A stretch of DNA of 15,890 nt from JAMCXS01 sp964459065 (GTDB lineage: Bacteria; Acidobacteriota; Terriglobia; UBA7540). How positions within the stretch are numbered: position 1 is the first letter of the stretch; each line of letters starts with the position of its first letter. The position numbers and the translations under genes are program-made. Location: the NCBI GenBank assembly GCA_964459065.1, contig CAYWMN010000070.1, positions 1 to 15,890 of the forward strand, given 5' to 3'. This document shows, one piece after another, positions 14,334-15,890 of this stretch. Under the pieces are notes generated by a model. The model ran no database searches. It saw only the letters and a program-made list of their open reading frames with translations, and was not told the DNA's origin.

Positions 14334-15041
14334 ATGAAGGTTCGCAGGTTTTTGCAGGGGTTAGTGGTGATGATGGTTCTTAGCGCAAGTGCAGCGGCGT
14401 TGCAAGCACAGAACTTCAGTCTGTTCGTCATGGGAGGCGGATCTGCGCTGTTCAGCAAAAAGTATTACAACGTGTACGGGGCGTCTTTCGGGTCAACTTA
14501 CAAGACCGGCAGTACCTTCACAGTGGGAGCCGATATCCCGATAATCGACATCTTGGACGCGGAGGTTTCCTACAGCCAGGTCAGGAACAATCTGGCCGTC
14601 ACCGACTTCTACAACGCCGCCACCCCTTCCCAGGAAATCGGATACCCCACCCTCAATCAGAGGGTAAGCCTGGACGCTTTCGCCCATGCGCCGAAGGCCA
14701 TCAAAGGTGTCCGACCGTACATTTCCGCCGGTCTTGACTACAACCATTTCGGGCCGACCGGCACTGCGGCGTCACGAGCGCAGTCGCAGGGTTTTAACGG
14801 CGTTCCGAATGCCACCCTTTCTGCGCAAGGCAAAATTGGAGTCAATTTCGGTTGGGGCCTCGATTTCAAGCTGACCCGCATCATTGCCCTAAGGTTTGAC
14901 ATGCGCGACCACTATATGCCATCCCCCACTTTCGGCCTTCCTTCCCAGGCTACGTCCGGTCTTACCGCCTACTACCCTATCAGCGGCAGGGCACAGAACG
15001 TAACGGTTTCTGCCGGGTTCGTCTTTCACTTCGGCAAATAA
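14334..15041 (+). CDS. Outer-membrane beta-barrel protein (OmpA/OprF-like porin domain)
   Basis: The 235-residue protein starts at an ATG with an excellent ribosome-binding site (AGGAGG, 7-nt spacing). Residues 1-25 are a signal peptide (ending ALQA). The mature part alternates hydrophobic and polar residues in strands separated by Gly/Asn/Ser-rich loops: FSLFVMGGGSALFSKKYY, STFTVGADIPIIDILDAEVS, RPYISAGLDYNHFG, KIGVNFGWGLDFKLTRIIAL and NVTVSAGFVFHFGK. This fits a small barrel of about eight strands of the outer-membrane beta-barrel family. The final strand ends in FHFGK, with the aromatic near the C-terminus expected for BAM-dependent insertion. There is no OmpA-like peptidoglycan-binding domain. 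Neighbours do not reveal a specific role; a structural or small-pore function in the outer membrane is the most that can be said. It implies a diderm host. Confidence 0.85.
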   Translation: MKVRRFLQGLVVMMVLSASAAALQAQNFSLFVMGGGSALFSKKYYNVYGASFGSTYKTGSTFTVGADIPIIDILDAEVSYSQVRNNLAVTDFYNAATPSQEIGYPTLNQRVSLDAFAHAPKAIKGVRPYISAGLDYNHFGPTGTAASRAQSQGFNGVPNATLSAQGKIGVNFGWGLDFKLTRIIALRFDMRDHYMPSPTFGLPSQATSGLTAYYPISGRAQNVTVSAGFVFHFGK

Positions 15042-15065
15042 ATCGTGCCCAGTCTTTTATAATGC

Positions 15066-15089
15066 CGGCCCGTGCGCACTTTCGGGCCG
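15066..15089 (+). terminator. GC-rich hairpin after the beta-barrel gene
   Basis: CGGCCCG (15066-15072) and CGGGCCG (15083-15089) form a 7-bp stem with a 10-nt loop, 25 bases after the stop codon. No T-run follows (GTTCCCC), so termination here would be weak or Rho-assisted. The nearby TATAAT (15058-15063) has no -35 partner. Confidence 0.35.
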
Positions 15090-15225
15090 TTCCCCTAGAG
15101 TACGTGGCTCGACGTCGGACGAAAATTATGTTTGGCTCGGGTAGACTTCTGTTATCCAGCGTACCGGGGAGAGGTTGCCACGCTTACGGGAAATCGCCTG
15201 ATCAAGGCTTTTCAAGTGACGGCGT

Positions 15226-15890
15226 CTACTGGGCGGCGTACTCCCGAAGAGCCTCCGGCTTGAACTCCAGGCCCAGTCCGGGCTGCTGCGGCACCTTCGC
15301 TATTCCATTCTCGATTTGCAGAGGGGTGACAAGCAGGTCGTCAAGCCAGGGGAAAAATTCCAGGAACAGGCCGTTCCTCGACGCGGCCAGCACATGAACG
15401 TCGATTTCCTTATAAAAGTGGCTCGCCACCCGCAAGTGAAAGGTTTCCGCCAGGTGTGCCAGTTTCACCCATGGAGTAATCCCGCCGATGCGAAGAGCGT
15501 CCGGCTGGATGATCGCAGCCCCGCGTCGTTCCATCAAATTCTTAAAAGCTCCAAGCGTGTATTCGCGTTCACCCGTTGCCAGGGGAATATCGGAGCTTAA
15601 AGAAATTCGCGCATAGCCGTCGATGTCGTCTTTTGAAATGGGTTCCTCAAGCCAGAAGATACTGAGGTCCTGCACTTGCCTGCAGAATTGAATCGCCTCG
15701 TCAGGAGTCCAGGCTTGATTGGCGTCCACCATGAGAAGAATGTCTTCTCCCACACAGTTTCTGACCTCTTTCACCCGCTCGACGTCGCGCTTCAAGCGAG
15801 CACTGCCGACTTTCATTTTGACCGCTTTAAAACCGCTCTTGACGTAACGGGAAGCCTCGTCCAGCAACTCATCGATTGAGTAGGAAAGCC
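15226..15890 (-). CDS. Mandelate racemase/enolase-superfamily enzyme (racemase or sugar-acid dehydratase), N-terminal part outside window
   Basis: Enolase-superfamily enzymes abstract a proton next to a carboxylate with the help of a metal ion; many act on sugar acids. About 221 C-terminal residues are present, with the 5' end beyond the window. The KMK base motif sits in KAVKMKVG, and the metal ligands are Asp in LLMVDANQ, Glu in FWLEEP and Glu in ATGE. The His-Asp dyad is formed by Asp in QPDALRIGG and His in RVASHF, and a late Glu lies in LFLEFFPW. Counted from the second Lys, the spacings are 29, 26, 26, 23, 27 and 20 residues, identical to those I recall for mandelate racemase (K166, D195, E221, E247, D270, H297, E317). 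This places it firmly in the racemase subgroup rather than the muconate-cycloisomerase subgroup. The substrate is unknown; sugar-acid dehydration would suit the neighbourhood. Confidence 0.9.
   Translation of the reverse strand, partial: LSYSIDELLDEASRYVKSGFKAVKMKVGSARLKRDVERVKEVRNCVGEDILLMVDANQAWTPDEAIQFCRQVQDLSIFWLEEPISKDDIDGYARISLSSDIPLATGEREYTLGAFKNLMERRGAAIIQPDALRIGGITPWVKLAHLAETFHLRVASHFYKEIDVHVLAASRNGLFLEFFPWLDDLLVTPLQIENGIAKVPQQPGLGLEFKPEALREYAAQ

Noticed and set aside
15062..15397. + strand frame of 111 codons after the beta-barrel gene
   Set aside because: More than half is antisense to the enolase-superfamily gene, there is no ribosome-binding site, and it begins in a GC-rich hairpin.

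Overview
The window looks like a piece of a moderately high-GC, Gram-negative bacterial chromosome, most likely an Acidobacteriota metagenomic scaffold. This is an inference from several points: many Sec-exported proteins of unknown function, a secreted OB-fold protein of a type I associate with Acidobacteriota, a GH97 glycosidase, a secreted FAD oxidoreductase and an outer-membrane beta-barrel. No ribosomal or other phylogenetic marker is present, so the assignment is soft. One run of exactly 100 Ns (1668-1767) is a scaffold gap that cuts off the end of galM. No insertion sequence, CRISPR array, phage gene or plasmid gene was seen.

Layout. 1-1667 (+): the C-terminal part of a sugar-related secreted protein, then aldose 1-epimerase (galM), cut by the gap. 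1822-2890 (+): a two-gene unit of small exported proteins (a Gln/Arg-rich helical protein and an OB-fold protein), closed by a strong hairpin terminator. 2961-5036 (-): a GH97 alpha-glycosidase lipoprotein converging on that terminator. 5127-7109 (-): a tight three-gene unit with two exported helical proteins of unknown function and a SprT-like zinc metalloprotease; the first gene has a perfect -10 box placed as for a leaderless mRNA. 7281-10265 (-): uvrA with a basic low-complexity insertion. 10546-10885 (+): a tRNA-Leu(UAA) gene interrupted by a 251-nt group I intron. 10961-13983 (-): an aldo/keto reductase and a secreted FAD-dependent oxidoreductase. 14334-15041 (+): an outer-membrane beta-barrel protein. 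15226-15890 (-): the C-terminal part of a mandelate-racemase-type enolase-superfamily enzyme.

How the parts relate. Several genes point to carbohydrate use: GH97 releases sugars from alpha-glycosides, GalM interconverts sugar anomers, and the FAD oxidoreductase, aldo/keto reductase and racemase/dehydratase-type enolase could act on sugars or sugar acids. They are spread over separate transcription units rather than forming a classic polysaccharide-utilisation locus, and no SusC/SusD pair is present. uvrA and the tRNA are housekeeping genes transcribed divergently from a shared 280-bp region.

The most notable feature is the intron-bearing tRNA-Leu(UAA). The insertion point (between U34 and A35), the U.G pair at the 5' splice site, the P3, P4, P6, P7 and P8 helices and the terminal G can all be read from the sequence. 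They match the group I (IC3-type) intron best known from cyanobacteria and plastids, here among genes that do not look cyanobacterial.
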